Origin: JAUYQR01 sp050632395
GTDB lineage: Bacteria > Pseudomonadota > Alphaproteobacteria > Rhodobacterales > Rhodobacteraceae
Length of the DNA stretch: 64,000 nucleotides
Direction: 5' to 3'
Assembly (NCBI RefSeq): GCF_050632395.1
Contig: NZ_CP192600.1
Span: forward strand, 1,550,001 to 1,614,000
Shown in pieces: positions 43,338-52,415 of the stretch (positions are counted from its first letter, which is position 1; the number at the start of each line of letters is the position of its first letter). Below the pieces are notes generated by a model, which made no database searches, was not told the DNA's origin, and saw nothing but the letters and a program-made list of their open reading frames with translations. The position numbers and the translations under genes were made by a program.

Positions 43338-44758
43338 TGGTCTTTTCGTCGGAAACTTTTCTGTTTCTCTACCTGCCGCTGTTCCTTGCGGTCTACTATC
43401 TGACGCCGTTCCGCTTTCGGTCGGTGGTGATCCTGCTCGGGTCGTACATCTTCTACGGCTGGTGGCGGCTGGACTTCCTTGGGTTGCTGTTCCTGACCAC
43501 GGTCTGGACTTACATCTTCGGCCGCAGGATCGGCGCGGCCACCACTGCGCGCGCGGCCAAGGCCTATCTGGTCATCGGCCTGCTGGGCTGCCTTGGCGTG
43601 CTGGCGGTGTTCAAGTACCTCAATTTCTTCATCGACAGTTTCGCGATGCTCTGGGGCACCACGCCGGACGAGCTTGGCGTCCATTGGCGCCTGATACTGC
43701 CGATCGGCATTTCGTTCTACGTGTTCCATGCGGTCAGCTATCTTGTCGATGTCTACCGCAAGGACGCCGTTGCCACCGCGCGGTTCTTCGATTTTGCCGC
43801 GTTCATCGCGCTGTTTCCGCAGCTGGTAGCAGGGCCGATCCTGCGCTTCAAGGATCTGACCGGCCAGTTCGCCTACCGCGTTCATTCGGTCGACCTGTTC
43901 CTGCAGGGTACCACGATCTTTGCCATCGGTCTGGCGAAGAAGGTCTTGCTGGCCGATACCGTCGCGCCGCTGGCCAATCTGGCGTTCGAGACGCCCGATC
44001 CGTCGCTGACCCTGTCGTGGCTGGGGTCGGTGGCCTACATGATCCAGCTTTACTTCGACTTTTCGGGCTACAGTGACATGGCGATCGGGCTTGGCCTGAT
44101 GATCGGCTTTCACTTCCGGCCGAACTTCGACATGCCCTACATCAGCCGCTCGATCACCGAGTTCTGGCGGCGCTGGCACATCAGCCTGTCGGTGTGGCTG
44201 CGCGATTACCTGTACATTCCGCTTGGTGGCAACCGGAAAGGCAACGCGCGCACCTACGTCAACCTGATGCTGGTGATGCTTTTGGGCGGGTTGTGGCATG
44301 GGGCGAACTGGACGTTCGTGCTGTGGGGGCTGTGGCATGGCGGCTGGCTTGCCTATGAACGGGCGACCGGCAGGGCAAAGGCCGCCGACGTTGCGGGCCT
44401 GATCTCGACGCTTCTGGCCGTGCTGATCGGCTGGGTGATGTTCCGTGCCGCCAACGTCACCGAGGCGTTCGAGGTTTATGGCGGGATGCTCGGGCTGAAC
44501 GGGTTAAGCCCTTCGCCCGACATCGCGCTGGCGATCACCAAGGAAAGCCTGCTGTTCCTGCTGCTTGGCGTCACCGTGGCCGCCTGCGAGCCGTGGCTGA
44601 ACCGTGTTGCCGCGACCCGGCTGCACCCGACACCCGCCGGTGCCCTGACCATGATGAACGCGGCCGTGCCGTCGGTTCTGGTCATCGCAATGGGCGTCGC
44701 GTCGATCATGAAGCTGGCCGAGCAGAGCTTCTCTCCTTTCCTTTATTTCCAGTTCTAG
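43337..44758 (+). CDS. algI: alginate O-acetyltransferase AlgI (MBOAT)
   Basis: 473-residue polytopic MBOAT protein that passes acetyl groups across the inner membrane. Conserved blocks: FLFLYLPLFLAVYYL at the N-terminus, YFDFSGYSDMAIGLG, TEFWRRWHISLSVWLRDYLY (274-293) with the first His, and GGLWHGANWTF with the catalytic His321 (322 in Pseudomonas). Length and motifs are close to the type member. The ATG overlaps the algG stop (TGATG) after GGAAGGAG. Confidence 0.95.
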   Translation: MVFSSETFLFLYLPLFLAVYYLTPFRFRSVVILLGSYIFYGWWRLDFLGLLFLTTVWTYIFGRRIGAATTARAAKAYLVIGLLGCLGVLAVFKYLNFFIDSFAMLWGTTPDELGVHWRLILPIGISFYVFHAVSYLVDVYRKDAVATARFFDFAAFIALFPQLVAGPILRFKDLTGQFAYRVHSVDLFLQGTTIFAIGLAKKVLLADTVAPLANLAFETPDPSLTLSWLGSVAYMIQLYFDFSGYSDMAIGLGLMIGFHFRPNFDMPYISRSITEFWRRWHISLSVWLRDYLYIPLGGNRKGNARTYVNLMLVMLLGGLWHGANWTFVLWGLWHGGWLAYERATGRAKAADVAGLISTLLAVLIGWVMFRAANVTEAFEVYGGMLGLNGLSPSPDIALAITKESLLFLLLGVTVAACEPWLNRVAATRLHPTPAGALTMMNAAVPSVLVIAMGVASIMKLAEQSFSPFLYFQF

Positions 44759-44767
44759 GAGGGGCAG

Positions 44768-45874
44768 ATGTCGAATGTCCTCAAAACCGTCCGGCTTGCC
44801 GTTCCCGTGCTTTTTTTCGGCTATGGCGTCATCGCCAACGTCGGGATGCTGTCGAAGGGCGGGCCGGATATCGACCTGCCGGAAAGCGGGCTTTTGTCGG
44901 GTGGGCTGACGGCCGATTTCGACCGGGCCTACAAGAAGCAGCTGCCGCACATGGACCTCGCCCTTGGGGCTATCGGTGCGGCGCGTTTCACCCTGCTGGG
45001 CGAGGCGCGGCAGGGGGCGCTGGTCGGTGCGGACGGCTGGCTGTTCACCGCCGAAGAGGCCCGCGCGCTGCCCACGACGGGCGAGGTGGCGCGCATCGTT
45101 GCCACGGTGCAGGACGTGCAGAACGACCTTGCAGCGGTTGGCACGCGGCTGGTCGTGGTGCCGCTGCCTGCAAAGGTTGACATCTACCGCGACAAAAGCC
45201 CCGATCCGGCGCTGGGCGACGCCTTGGCCGGGCTTTACGCAGACTTCCGGACCAGCCTTTCGAAACGCGGCATCGCGGTCGTCGACGCGCGAAAACCGTT
45301 GCTGGAAGCCGACACCGAAACTTTCCTTGCCACCGACACACACTGGACACCTGAAGGCGCCGAACGGGTCGCCGAAGCGGTGGCTGCGGCAGGCATCATC
45401 GAACCCGGCGATCTGGCCTTTGACCGGACCGAGGCCAAGCCGGTGACGCTAAGCGGCGATCTGGTCAAGTTCGTCACCACCCCCGACAGGGCGGCTGCGG
45501 TTGGCCTTGCGCCCGAAACCGTCACCCTTACGGAACAGGCGCAAACCGGCGCGCAGGCCGACATCTTCGGCGCCGGCGGCCCCGACATCGTGCTGGTCGG
45601 CACCAGTTACAGCGCGAACCCGAACTGGGGCTTTGCCGATGCGCTGATGCGGACCTTGCGGCGCGACGTGGTCAGCATGGCCGAAAACGGCCTTGGGCCC
45701 CTGCGCCCGATGCAGGACTACCTTGCCAGTGACGCGGCGGCGGCCAACCCCGCCTCGGTTTTGATCTGGGAAATTCCGGTGCGCTATCTGACCGATCCGG
45801 CGATGTGGCCCGCCGACCCCGTGTCAGCGCCGACCGTTGCCGGGTTGTCCAGCGGGGAGAATTCCGATGGATAA
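44768..45874 (+). CDS. algJ: alginate O-acetylation protein AlgJ (SGNH/AlgX-like)
   Basis: 368 residues, with an N-terminal membrane anchor (about 8-27) and a periplasmic SGNH-like acetyltransferase fold. The catalytic Asp-x-His is in DTHWTPEGA (190-198) and the Ser in VLVGTSYSANPNWGF (275-289); both motifs are those of AlgJ/AlgX. It probably relays acetyl groups from AlgI. An AGGAGGGG site precedes the ATG. Its 3' end overlaps the next gene by 8 bp. Confidence 0.92.
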   Translation: MSNVLKTVRLAVPVLFFGYGVIANVGMLSKGGPDIDLPESGLLSGGLTADFDRAYKKQLPHMDLALGAIGAARFTLLGEARQGALVGADGWLFTAEEARALPTTGEVARIVATVQDVQNDLAAVGTRLVVVPLPAKVDIYRDKSPDPALGDALAGLYADFRTSLSKRGIAVVDARKPLLEADTETFLATDTHWTPEGAERVAEAVAAAGIIEPGDLAFDRTEAKPVTLSGDLVKFVTTPDRAAAVGLAPETVTLTEQAQTGAQADIFGAGGPDIVLVGTSYSANPNWGFADALMRTLRRDVVSMAENGLGPLRPMQDYLASDAAAANPASVLIWEIPVRYLTDPAMWPADPVSAPTVAGLSSGENSDG

Positions 45875-46634
45875 GTCCGTTTCCCTTGCGCTGGCGCTGA
45901 TCTGGCTTGGCGTTGCCGCGGCGGCAGCACCGATCCGCACCGGCTGGCAACCGGCATCGACCGACCTGCTGCTCCGCGCCGATTTCGTCTTTGATAACCG
46001 GGTGAAGCGCACAAATGACCTGCCGACCGCAGCCCTGCGCGCGGCGCGCCGCAAGATGGTTGGCGGCGGCTACATCGGCCCGTCCGAGTTGCGCGCGCTG
46101 GCCGATGCGGGCGATGGGCTGGCGGCCTATCGCTATGCCAAGATGCTGCAGGAATCGGGCAAGCCCGACCCGACCGGGGGTGCCGCGCATTACTACGGCA
46201 TCGCCGCCTACACTGGCCGCAGCTTTGCCGTGCGACCGCTGGCGCGGCTTCTGCGCGAAGAAGGCGCGGGTTACAGCCCGTCGCGCCTGAAGAACGCGCT
46301 GAATGCCATGACGGTGCAGGCGCTTGGCGGCAATGCCGAGGCGGCGACGCTGCTGGGTCAGATGTATGCCGACGGCGTGCCCTTCGGCCGCGATCTGGCG
46401 CAGGCGCAGTATTTCCTGACGATGGCGTCTGGCGGCGGCAACCCAAAGGCCATGCTGCAGCTTGGCGTCGCGCTGATGAAAGACCCCGGCGATGCAGAGG
46501 CGGGGCATGTCGGCGCCCGGTCGGCGCTGACGCTGGCATCTGAAAGCGATGATCTGTCGGTGCGCGTCACCGCCGAGAACCTGTTGCGTCTGCTTGACGC
46601 CAAGCCCGACCCGGAAAGCGAGGCTACCCAATGA
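45867..46634 (+). CDS. Sel1-repeat secreted protein within the alginate-type operon
   Basis: 255 residues, signal peptide MDKSVSLALALIWLGVAAAAA. The body carries Sel1-type repeats (LADAGDGLAAYRYAKMLQES, GNAEAATLLGQMYADGVPFG, DLAQAQYFLTMASGGGNPKA). Not a standard alg gene; the fold is that of AlgK (also TPR/Sel1-like), but it is half the size and has no lipobox. Overlaps algJ by 8 and algX by 4 bases, so it belongs to the same transcript. A periplasmic scaffold role is inferred. Confidence 0.8.
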   Translation: MDKSVSLALALIWLGVAAAAAPIRTGWQPASTDLLLRADFVFDNRVKRTNDLPTAALRAARRKMVGGGYIGPSELRALADAGDGLAAYRYAKMLQESGKPDPTGGAAHYYGIAAYTGRSFAVRPLARLLREEGAGYSPSRLKNALNAMTVQALGGNAEAATLLGQMYADGVPFGRDLAQAQYFLTMASGGGNPKAMLQLGVALMKDPGDAEAGHVGARSALTLASESDDLSVRVTAENLLRLLDAKPDPESEATQ

Positions 46635-47959
46635 AACCAACTCTGTTCGCCGCCCCTTTGCTTGCTGCGGCCTGTCTTGCCGCACCCGCAATCGCAGACC
46701 CGTCGACGTTTCGCTGCAGCAAGCTTGATACCGCGTCGGCACTTCCCTCGATCGAGGGGAAGGACGGCGTGTTCTACCGCGTGCTTGCCGATCTGAGGAT
46801 GCGCCACCCGATGGAAGACCCTGTGGTTGCCCAGATGGCCGCGTTGTCCGATGCGCTGGCTTCGGGGGGGACGACGCTGATCTACGTCACCGTGCCGACC
46901 AAAAGCCAGGCCATGCCGGATTACCTGCCGCCCGAGGCTGACGATTACGCCTTTGACCGCGACACCGCGAAGCTGGTCTATCAGGATATCGTCGGGCGCC
47001 TGTCGGCCAGCGGCGTGCTGGCACCCAACATCCTGTCGGCGTTGGCAGGAGCCTCGCCTGACAAACCGGCCTTCTTTCAGGCCGACTTTCACTGGACCTC
47101 CGAAGGCGCCCGGCTTGCCGCGGCGGCCATCGCCGAGACGATCAAGGCGCAGCCGTCTTATGCCGACCTGCCGAAATCGGAATATCGAACGGTCGAGCTG
47201 GAAAAGACCGCCGCCTTTTCGACCATGCGCCGCACCTTGCAGGCCTTCTGCGTCGACGAGTTGCCGCGCGTCGAGGCGGTGGCGCACCGGACCGAACTGG
47301 TTGCCAGCCCGGACGAAGACGTCGCCGACATCTTCGCCGGCGACGACGAGGCCGCGCAGATCGTGCTGGTCGGCACGTCGTTTTCGGACAGTCCCTTGGG
47401 CAACTTTGCGGGCTTTCTGTCGGAATACACCGGGCTTGACGTGGTCAACTACGCCGTGACCGGCGGCAACCAGTTCGGCGGCATGACATCGTACCTGACC
47501 TCGCGCGATTTTGCCGAAAACCGGCCGCGGTTCCTGATCTGGGAAAACCCGATCTACAACAACCTCGCGCAGTTTGGCCCCGATCCGATGGATGAACTGG
47601 TGGCGGCTGCGGGCCAGACCTGCACCACCAAGCTGCCCGTGACGGTCAGTGGCCCGAACAGCGTTTCCGCCGATCTGGCTGGGCTGAAGCTGGGTCCAAA
47701 GGACGTGATCTTCGCCGATCTCGGAACGGACGGCCCGCGCGAGGCGTTGTTCACCCTGAAATCTGCCACCGGGATCACCCGTAATGCCACCGTCCAGCGT
47801 AGCGACCGGATGCTTGCGTCCGGCCGCTTTTTCAAACCCTTGGCCAGCGTCTGGCACCCCGATCTGACAGAGCTGACCGTGACCTTCGACCGTCCGGTCA
47901 GCGAGGCCACGACGCTGACCCTCTGCACTTCCTCTTCGACGTTAAAGGACTACCGATGA
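46631..47959 (+). CDS. algX: alginate O-acetyltransferase AlgX
   Basis: 442 residues with a signal peptide ending AIADP. The SGNH-like domain has the Asp-x-His motif in FQADFHWTSEGARL (149-162) and the Ser in VLVGTSFSDSPLGNF (245-259). A C-terminal domain (about 320-440) corresponds to the carbohydrate-binding module of AlgX. In Pseudomonas AlgX does the final acetyl transfer and contacts AlgK. The gene differs from algJ by having a cleavable signal and the extra C-terminal domain. Confidence 0.88.
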   Translation: MKPTLFAAPLLAAACLAAPAIADPSTFRCSKLDTASALPSIEGKDGVFYRVLADLRMRHPMEDPVVAQMAALSDALASGGTTLIYVTVPTKSQAMPDYLPPEADDYAFDRDTAKLVYQDIVGRLSASGVLAPNILSALAGASPDKPAFFQADFHWTSEGARLAAAAIAETIKAQPSYADLPKSEYRTVELEKTAAFSTMRRTLQAFCVDELPRVEAVAHRTELVASPDEDVADIFAGDDEAAQIVLVGTSFSDSPLGNFAGFLSEYTGLDVVNYAVTGGNQFGGMTSYLTSRDFAENRPRFLIWENPIYNNLAQFGPDPMDELVAAAGQTCTTKLPVTVSGPNSVSADLAGLKLGPKDVIFADLGTDGPREALFTLKSATGITRNATVQRSDRMLASGRFFKPLASVWHPDLTELTVTFDRPVSEATTLTLCTSSSTLKDYR

Positions 47960-48591
47960 CCCGCACCCTCCGGTTTCTTGCCCCCCGCTTTGTTGCCTGC
48001 GCAATGGCTGTAGCCACGCCAGCCTTCGCCCAGGACGGCGCGCTTTACGAAGACCCCGGCGATCCGAACGCCTCGTTCGTGCGCATCATCGCGCCGGGCG
48101 AAACGGTGGCGGTCGTTGCCGAAACCACGTTCGACAGCATCGAGGGCGGGGTGTCGCCCTATGTGACGATCCCGGCTGGAAAAGTGTCGGCAGCGGTGGG
48201 CGATCTGACCGCCGAGGCCGACATTCCGCCGGCCTCGTTCTACACCTTCCTTGCGGCCAGCGACGGAACGCTGCAAGCCGTCAAGGACGAGATCACCAAC
48301 AGCCCGGCGCAGGCCGATCTTGTGTTCTACAACCTGTCGGACCTGCAGTCGGTCGATCTGTTCGCGCCTTCGGTCGGTGCGGTGGCGCTGGATGACATCG
48401 CGCCGAACACCTCGAGGCAGGTCACCTTGCGCGCGCCGATGACGCTCGACTTCGAGGTGCGCGATGGCGACACCGTGCTTGCCACCCTGCCGGGCGTGCA
48501 GATGCGCAGGCGTGCGGGCGTGACTGTCGTGTTCAGCGGCAGCAACGGCACCTACAGCGCGTTCAGCACCGAAAACCTCTACGTCAACTGA
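47956..48591 (+). CDS. algF: alginate O-acetylation protein AlgF
   Basis: 211 residues (Pseudomonas about 216), signal peptide ending ATPAFAQ. The mature start DGALYEDPGDPNASFVRII, then SPYVTIPAGKV and SFYTFLAA, follow the AlgF pattern (LYxP..FVRV.., PY..LPAG). A C-terminal beta domain spans QADLVFYNLSDLQSVDLF to VVFSG. It completes the acetylation set algI-J-X-F. It overlaps algX by four bases. Confidence 0.87.
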   Translation: MTRTLRFLAPRFVACAMAVATPAFAQDGALYEDPGDPNASFVRIIAPGETVAVVAETTFDSIEGGVSPYVTIPAGKVSAAVGDLTAEADIPPASFYTFLAASDGTLQAVKDEITNSPAQADLVFYNLSDLQSVDLFAPSVGAVALDDIAPNTSRQVTLRAPMTLDFEVRDGDTVLATLPGVQMRRRAGVTVVFSGSNGTYSAFSTENLYVN

Positions 48592-48638
48592 TGCCGGACC
48601 CGACGAACCCGACAGACGACCCCCGGAAAGGTGGACCA

Positions 48639-51383
48639 ATGACTAAGCCCAGATCAGCAATCGGCCTCAGCGCGGCAGTCCTCCTCCTGTTTCCGGCAGT
48701 GCTGGGTGCGCAGACGCTGCCGCTGGATTTCGCGCCGCCGGAAATGGAGGTGACGCCAGTGTGCGCCGCCCGTCCGTCCGACGCCCAGATCATCGCGGAA
48801 TGGAGCGCGTGGGACGGCAGGTCGCTGCCCGACAGGCCGGTAGAACTGATCAACCGTGACATCCGCCGTCTGGCCGAACTGGACCCCGCAAGATGGGACC
48901 CCACGATCCAGCGCGTGATCGACCTGATGCCTGGCGTGTCACCCAGTTTCAGTGCCGACCACGTGATCCTTGCGCGGATCGAACAGATGATCGCGCTGGG
49001 TCGGTTGCAGGACCTCAAGGCGTCGGGCCTTGTGCAGCAACTGCTGGACCGAGGCGAAGCCAATTCGCCCCGCATGTTGAACGCCTTGGCCGGTTTCCTG
49101 ACCGAAGGCATCGGCATCGACCGCGACGCGGCCCGTGGGGCAGAGCTTCTGATGTCGGCGGGCTATGGCGGCAACGCCGATGCGCTTCTGACGCTGTCGA
49201 AACTGGCAGTGGCGGGGCAGGCGCCCGAAGGCTGGGACATCAGCCCCGATCTCGCGGTGACAATGGCGTTCGGCTCGCTGGTGGGCCAGATGGACCCGCT
49301 GATCTGCGACCGCATCGCCCGCATCGCCCGCGAATTTTCCAGCGGTGAGGTGGTGGCGGTTGATCATGATCTGGCTGTGCGCTGGTACCGCTTTGCCGCC
49401 GATCTGGGCGACCCCATCGCCGCGTGGCGGGTGGCAGAATACCACCTGCAATCCGAACTTGTGACCAAGGACAACGATGTCCTGCTGACCTACCTGACCA
49501 AGGCCGCCAACGGCAACCTACCTTACGCGCAAGTGGCGCTGGGCCGGGTTTACGAGGCGGGCGCGCTGGTGCCAATGGACCTTGAGCGTGCGCAGTCGCT
49601 GTACGAGGCCGCCGCCGCCGAAGGCGACCGCGCGGCATTGATCCGGCTGTCCGGTTTTCTGGAAGCCAGGGTTGCGGACCGCCCCGATCTGAAACCCGCC
49701 TTTCTTGACACGCTGGACCGGCTTCAGGCGCTGGATGTCGCGCCGCCTTGGGTGTTCGGCAAGCAGGCCTTGCATGTTCTGGAGGAAAAGGGGCGCTGGG
49801 CGGGGCAGGCCGAAGCCCGCGCGCTGTTGGAACGTGGCGCTGAGTTGGATGATCCCGCAGCGATCATCATGCTGGCGCAGATGAACCTTGGCGCCGCCGA
49901 AAGCGAAACCGAATTCTACGCCGCCGTCGACCAGATGATCCACGCCGTGACGAACCTGGGCGAGGTCGGGCCGACCACCGATCTGCAGGCCGCCTTCATG
50001 TGCAAGGCACCCAATGCGCCGCACCTGGAAGAATCCGCCTACTGGGCCGCGACCGAGGCCGCGATCGGCTCCACCTCGCTTGCCCTGACCGACATGGCGC
50101 TTGCCGAACTTTCGGACAACCCCGATCCGCTTGAAATGGCGGCGCTGCAGACGCAGGCCCTTTATGGGCGTGCGACGCCGCTGGCGGGCCTGCTTGCTGT
50201 GCTTGAACGCAGCGACGCGCCAGAATCCGAGCGCACCTTCTGGGCCGCCTATGCCGAGCGTTTCCCGAACGTCGATACCGCCCGCGCCTCGCTTGCGCTT
50301 GACCGGGCGCAGACCACGGCGGAACGCACCGCCGCGTTGGAGGTGTTTCGCAAGGCGGCGGCGGCAGGCGAAGACCGCGCCGGCCTGAAACTGGCCAAGG
50401 CGTTGTTGGAGGGCGCACCGGACGCCGCGGCGCAGGCCGAAGCGCTGGCGCTGCTGGTGCCCCTTGCCGAGGCGGGAGATGGCGAGGCGCTGGGGCTGCT
50501 GCCTTTGGCCGATCCGGTCAAATACCCTGATGCGCGGGCCGTTTACGCAGCTTTCGCCCGGGCCATCGACGCGCGCGGCGATTTCCCTGCCCTGATGCTG
50601 GCCATGCGGTTCCTGCCCGACGAGGCTGCGCAAAAGGCCTACCGCGCCCGCGCGATTTCCGCGATGAAATGCGACTTTCCCGAAACCGTCGCCTTCGCGT
50701 CCGCAATGGCCGCGACCGGGGATATCGACGAAGCGCGCCGCTGGCTGCGGATTGCGACCGAACTTGCCGCCGACGATCCGTGGCAGACGGTGGAACTGGC
50801 CGACGCCTACCGCACAACCTTGCCCAACGCCGAGTCCGAAAAGATCGCACTGGCGTTCTACCGCAAGGCCCATGCGCTGGGAAGCCGAACGGCGGTGCAG
50901 CGTCTGCTGCGCATCTACAGCGACAAGACCCGGCCCGATTATGATCAGGCCAAGATCGTGTCGCTTTACGTCGATCTGGTGGCGCGAAGCGATACCCGGC
51001 AGATCGCCGGGGTGCTGGACGAAATCTCGCGCAAGGAACCGAAACTGCGCGCCGCCGTTGAGGCCAGGCTTGATCTCGACCGGCTTTATGCCGAGGCGGC
51101 AAAGGCCGGCAACCCGGCGGCGATGCGCGAACATGCCAGCCGCCTGCGCGCCGCCGCCCAGACCCGCGACGAGATCGAAACCTCGACCGCGTGGCTGCTG
51201 CGTGCCTCGGAGGCGGGCGATGTGCCGGCGATGGTGATGCTGGCGCAATCCTATTCGTTGGGCGTGGGGGTGCCGATTTCGGTTGAAAACGCCCGCATCT
51301 GGCTGCGGCGGGCAGCCGAGGCTGGCGATCCGACCGCGATCGACATGGTGAAGATGTTCACCGCAGAGGGAGAAACCAACTGA
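48639..51383 (+). CDS. large Sel1/TPR-repeat periplasmic protein, possible AlgK counterpart
   Basis: 914 residues, signal peptide MTKPRSAIGLSAAVLLLFPA ending LGAQ, no lipobox. Sel1/TPR repeats fill the protein, clearest at LAVRWYRFAADLGDPIAAWR, YAQVALGRVYEAGALVPMDL, and at the C-terminus ENARIWLRRAAEAGDPTAID. AlgK of Pseudomonas is a Sel1-like outer-membrane lipoprotein of about 475 residues that positions AlgX and the AlgE porin. This protein is twice that size and not lipid-anchored, so equivalence is inferred from fold and operon position. ATG 48639 has AAAGGTGG upstream; ATG 48591, overlapping the algF stop, is the alternative. Confidence 0.75.
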   Translation: MTKPRSAIGLSAAVLLLFPAVLGAQTLPLDFAPPEMEVTPVCAARPSDAQIIAEWSAWDGRSLPDRPVELINRDIRRLAELDPARWDPTIQRVIDLMPGVSPSFSADHVILARIEQMIALGRLQDLKASGLVQQLLDRGEANSPRMLNALAGFLTEGIGIDRDAARGAELLMSAGYGGNADALLTLSKLAVAGQAPEGWDISPDLAVTMAFGSLVGQMDPLICDRIARIAREFSSGEVVAVDHDLAVRWYRFAADLGDPIAAWRVAEYHLQSELVTKDNDVLLTYLTKAANGNLPYAQVALGRVYEAGALVPMDLERAQSLYEAAAAEGDRAALIRLSGFLEARVADRPDLKPAFLDTLDRLQALDVAPPWVFGKQALHVLEEKGRWAGQAEARALLERGAELDDPAAIIMLAQMNLGAAESETEFYAAVDQMIHAVTNLGEVGPTTDLQAAFMCKAPNAPHLEESAYWAATEAAIGSTSLALTDMALAELSDNPDPLEMAALQTQALYGRATPLAGLLAVLERSDAPESERTFWAAYAERFPNVDTARASLALDRAQTTAERTAALEVFRKAAAAGEDRAGLKLAKALLEGAPDAAAQAEALALLVPLAEAGDGEALGLLPLADPVKYPDARAVYAAFARAIDARGDFPALMLAMRFLPDEAAQKAYRARAISAMKCDFPETVAFASAMAATGDIDEARRWLRIATELAADDPWQTVELADAYRTTLPNAESEKIALAFYRKAHALGSRTAVQRLLRIYSDKTRPDYDQAKIVSLYVDLVARSDTRQIAGVLDEISRKEPKLRAAVEARLDLDRLYAEAAKAGNPAAMREHASRLRAAAQTRDEIETSTAWLLRASEAGDVPAMVMLAQSYSLGVGVPISVENARIWLRRAAEAGDPTAIDMVKMFTAEGETN

Positions 51384-52414
51384 TGACCCAGCGATTGCCC
51401 TTAATGCTGGCGGCCTTGCTAATGGCCGCCACGACCGCCAGCGCCGAAACCGGCGATACCGACGCCTTTACTTGCGAGGCGGCACCCGCCCCGGTGGTCA
51501 GGCTTGATCACGGCAGCCGCTACGCCGCCGAAGACGACAGCCGGTCCGAATTTGACGAGGCGTCGAACGACGAGGTGAACAAGCAGCTGAAGCCCGTTGA
51601 CGATTTCATCAATGATCTTGCCGTGGCCGCCAACACGGCCGTCTCCAGCCCCGATGAGCGAAGTCTTGCGTCGGATTGCGTTCTGGCCGGCCTGCAATCT
51701 TGGGCCGAGGCCGGGGCGCTGAGCGAGCTTGCCACCATGAATGCGCAGCTTTCGGTGCCGTCGCGGGTGGCCGGGCTGGCCTTTGCCTATGCGCAGGTGC
51801 GGCCGTTTCTCTCGGCCTCCGATGACACCGAGCAGGTCGAAGGTTGGCTGGCGGAGCGGGCCCGCGCCACGATGGCCTATTTCGATACCGACGCGCCAAA
51901 GAACGCCAGCCGCAACAACCTGCGCGCCTGGGCGGGGCTGGCGGTTGCGCGTGTCGGCCTGACGCTTGACGATCCGGCGATGATCGACTGGGCCGACGCC
52001 TCGGTCCGCCTTGTCGCCTGTCAGGCCGCGCCGGATGGCAGCCTGCCCCTGGAAATGGCCCGCCGCGACCTTGCCCTGCATTACCAGTTGCATGCAGTGA
52101 CGCCGCTGGTGGTGACGGCCGCGTTGCTGCGCGACGCCAAGCCCGACCTGTTCGATGCCTGCGACGGCGCCATTCATCGCACGGTCGATTTCGTCGTCGC
52201 GGCCTTCGATGATCCAGGACTGGTCGAACGGATTGCCGGACACGAACAATCCTACTTCGACGGCAGCGAAAAGTTGCGCGCCTTTGAACTGGCTTGGGCC
52301 GAGGCCTACCTTTCGCTGTTTGATGACGAAGATCTGCGCGCCTTTGTCGAAGGCTACGGCGACCTTGGCAATTCCAAGCTGGGCGGCAAACAGTCTGTCC
52401 TATGGGGCATCTGA
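51383..52414 (+). CDS. algL: AlgL-like alginate lyase (PL5) with altered catalytic His
   Basis: 343 residues, signal peptide ending TTASAETG. The alpha/alpha-barrel pattern of PL5 lyases is visible: KPVDDFINDLAVAAN, DCVLAGLQSWAEAGAL, NNLRAWAGLAVARVGL (178-193), and LPLEMARRDLALHYQLHAV (221-239). The Arg and Tyr of the latter motif are kept (R227, Y234). In the NNHSYWAAW-type motif the catalytic His is Leu180. Lyase activity may be lost or changed. In Pseudomonas AlgL clears stray polymer from the periplasm. It ends 2 bp from the convergent permease gene. Confidence 0.82.
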   Translation: MTQRLPLMLAALLMAATTASAETGDTDAFTCEAAPAPVVRLDHGSRYAAEDDSRSEFDEASNDEVNKQLKPVDDFINDLAVAANTAVSSPDERSLASDCVLAGLQSWAEAGALSELATMNAQLSVPSRVAGLAFAYAQVRPFLSASDDTEQVEGWLAERARATMAYFDTDAPKNASRNNLRAWAGLAVARVGLTLDDPAMIDWADASVRLVACQAAPDGSLPLEMARRDLALHYQLHAVTPLVVTAALLRDAKPDLFDACDGAIHRTVDFVVAAFDDPGLVERIAGHEQSYFDGSEKLRAFELAWAEAYLSLFDDEDLRAFVEGYGDLGNSKLGGKQSVLWGI

Positions 52415-52415
52415 C

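Noticed and set aside
49518..51248. 576-codon minus-strand frame opposite the 914-residue Sel1 gene
   Set aside because: Gly/Arg/Phe-rich shadow sequence; the Sel1 repeats on the plus strand and the operon overlaps identify the real gene.
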